From the NCBI GenBank assembly GCA_949825025.1, contig OX463778.1:52578364-52642363 (forward strand): a stretch of 64,000 nucleotides of DNA, given 5' to 3'. Each line of letters begins with the position of its first letter. Position 1 is the stretch's first letter. The stretch comes from Siphlonurus alternatus. Taxonomy: Eukaryota > Arthropoda > Insecta > Ephemeroptera > Siphlonuridae. A model generated the notes under the pieces. The model searched no databases. It was not told where the DNA came from and worked only from the letters and a program-made list of their open reading frames with translations. The translations under genes were made by a program, and so were the position numbers. Of the stretch, positions 62,203-64,000 are shown piece by piece.

Positions 62203-64000
62203 TATACACTAATCGTAACTAATGCCAATTATATTAATTATTTTTAAGTGGAATTTTTTACCTCCTCTTTTTTTTAAAAGTGAACTTCAAAACGACTTAA
62301 ATTTCAAGTACATTTTGATAATAATAACAAAATTTCCCACAGAGTTCTCAGTCATATCAGTTAACTGCAGCCAGTATGACGAGTACGAGTTTCTACTTGA
62401 ATGACGCAATGTTAATTTTTATTTCATCGTAACAAAGACTAAGAGATAAATTAAAATTACCAGACTGACATTTACATCAAAAGAGCGATCGAAACAACAC
62501 TTCCCACCAACATTGATTATTGCTAAATAAATTGATTTACGCGTAATTTTACTGTGACGTTCAATCGGAAAATCAAAAGCATCTTTTATTGAACTCTGTG
62601 TTCTCTTGAAATAAGGTTCATATTTGCATAAAAGAGGCGGATTACGTTACGACTTAATGGTAAAACTTTCAATTAAAAATTATTTTTTCATATTAATATA
62701 AAGACTTAAACTGATGATAAAATAGTAAAAATTATTTTTTTAACAATTTCAATGAATTAATATACAATATTGTCGTACAATAGAAAAATTGTCACAATTA
62801 TTCACAATCGTGAACACCACGATTATCGTATAGTAACTTCCGACACCGTCAAAAATAGAAGACGATTGACATGAAGTCAATGTAAATAGACAAAATAGTT
62901 TCCCCCTATAAGATATGCATGTTAAAACATAATTAATGAACAGCATGTCACATCACGTTAATTTAATATTAAAAGTTGTTGAAAAAATGAAGATAAATAA
63001 CCATAGTTTACTTTAAAAAAATTATCGAATGATACAATAATTATATAATAAAACCTAAATTGTGCTCTACAGATAAGTTTAAACGTATACATTATTATAA
63101 TATGGTGTTACTATTTACGACATTGTACATTTTATCAATTAATTCAGTTCTTTTTAATATACAGTTACACAGTTACACCATGCAATGCTATAAATAATTT
63201 AAACAATGAGATCAGTCAGAGTTGTTTTTATTAATTAATTCTCCACCAACAAAATTTGTTTATAAATCTGCGGAGTGCGGATTTATTTCCTTCAACAAAA
63301 GATTTTGTTTTGTTTTCCTTCTGTTAATTGGACGTCATTCATGAGTGACTTAATTCAAACATTGTTTATTAAGTAAACAAAGTACAAAGACACTTAAGTT
63401 TTTTTCCTTCAGACCACGTGGCATTTCCGGTGGTCAATGACTGGAATTTTTTCCAGGAAAAACACGTCAGATGAAAAAACGTGCCAGGTACAATTTGCGA
63501 ATCAAGAACAAAATTTCCCTGTATAAAGTTCTTGTTGATCAAAGTTATAACCATAGGTTTCTTAAATTAAATTACAAATTGAAATTAATATCCAGGGGTT
63601 TTTACCATGAGCGTATTGGGAAAATATTCACTATCATAGTTACAGTAATATTTTCATAGACGCTAATATTAAGACAACCGTACTAGGTAAAGAGCTAGTC
63701 ACACAGTAAATCTGACGTTTGTTTGTATTTAATTTAATGTATTAGACTAACGTTTAAAAAATATAATTATATAACAGTGTTTCTTTCCTAACCGAAGATC
63801 ATTTTTACGCGTAGCTTACCTCCAATTATTTCCAGTAACTACGGTGAACTCAGCTTGAAAAATTGGCACTTTGCAAGACATAGTAATATAACTAGATACG
63901 ACTAGATAATCTTTCTAGTTTACCTCGCTCTCTAAGCAATCAATCAGGGCACAGAATGTTCAAACTCTTAGTAATAACTAGCAATTATTTAATTCAAATC

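Larger units (their letters stand above)
50514..64000. other. No supportable gene; repeats and scattered GC-rich islands
   Basis: Beyond the listed elements the DNA is AT-rich. Small GC-rich islands at about 50640-50665, 53500-53680, 57880-58025 and 61000-61130 share the word GGGAAATAC. An imperfect hairpin lies at about 54045-54235. No protein family is recognisable on either strand. Confidence 0.5.

Noticed and set aside
1..64000. CRISPR array, bacterial operon or phage content
   Set aside because: The intron-containing genes, splice sites and MITEs show eukaryotic nuclear DNA; tandem repeats here have no spacer structure.

Overview
This is nuclear DNA from an animal, most likely an invertebrate and plausibly an arthropod. 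The sequence is very AT-rich (I judge roughly 70% by eye). Its only recognisable genes are interrupted by short-to-medium spliceosomal introns, and it is packed with small non-autonomous mobile elements, foldback hairpins and (TA)n tracts. I cannot name the species from the sequence.

Two complete conserved genes are present, both on the minus strand and arranged head to tail. STIP1/Hop, the Hsp70-Hsp90 organizing co-chaperone, has 11 coding exons (48530 down to 40926) and encodes 551 aa. XPO1/CRM1, the nuclear export receptor, has 19 coding exons (36235 down to 23269) and encodes 1068 aa. Exon by exon, both reading frames join without a frameshift, and both lengths match the families closely (human 543 and 1071 aa from memory). 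One XPO1 intron uses a GC-AG splice pair. A heat-shock-element-like palindrome lies about 65 bases upstream of the STIP1 start codon.

Layout. Positions 1-20400: no supportable gene; AT-rich DNA with several foldback elements and one CpG-rich block ending in a strong splice donor (13930-14100) that could be a first exon of an unseen plus-strand gene. 20400-21711: a pile-up of TTAA-bounded hairpin elements. 21712-23268: XPO1 3' flank. 23269-36245: XPO1, with introns full of MITEs, one of which is broken by a tRNA-derived SINE. 36246-40925: intergenic, with foldbacks, a hAT-type MITE with an 8-bp target duplication, and a TTAA hairpin. 40926-48530: STIP1, with two minisatellites and several MITEs in introns. 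48605-64000: no gene seen; a 1.2-kb long-TIR element, dispersed repeats, palindromes and (TA)n tracts.

The notable content is the mobile-element ecology. At least four related or similarly built TTAA-bounded long-hairpin groups occur, with two elements sharing one TTAA. MITEs carry perfect CRE, CCAAT or DRE-like sites. Palindromes and minisatellites sit inside housekeeping introns. No transposase gene is visible, so any mobilising enzyme lies elsewhere. I found no convincing new protein system here.
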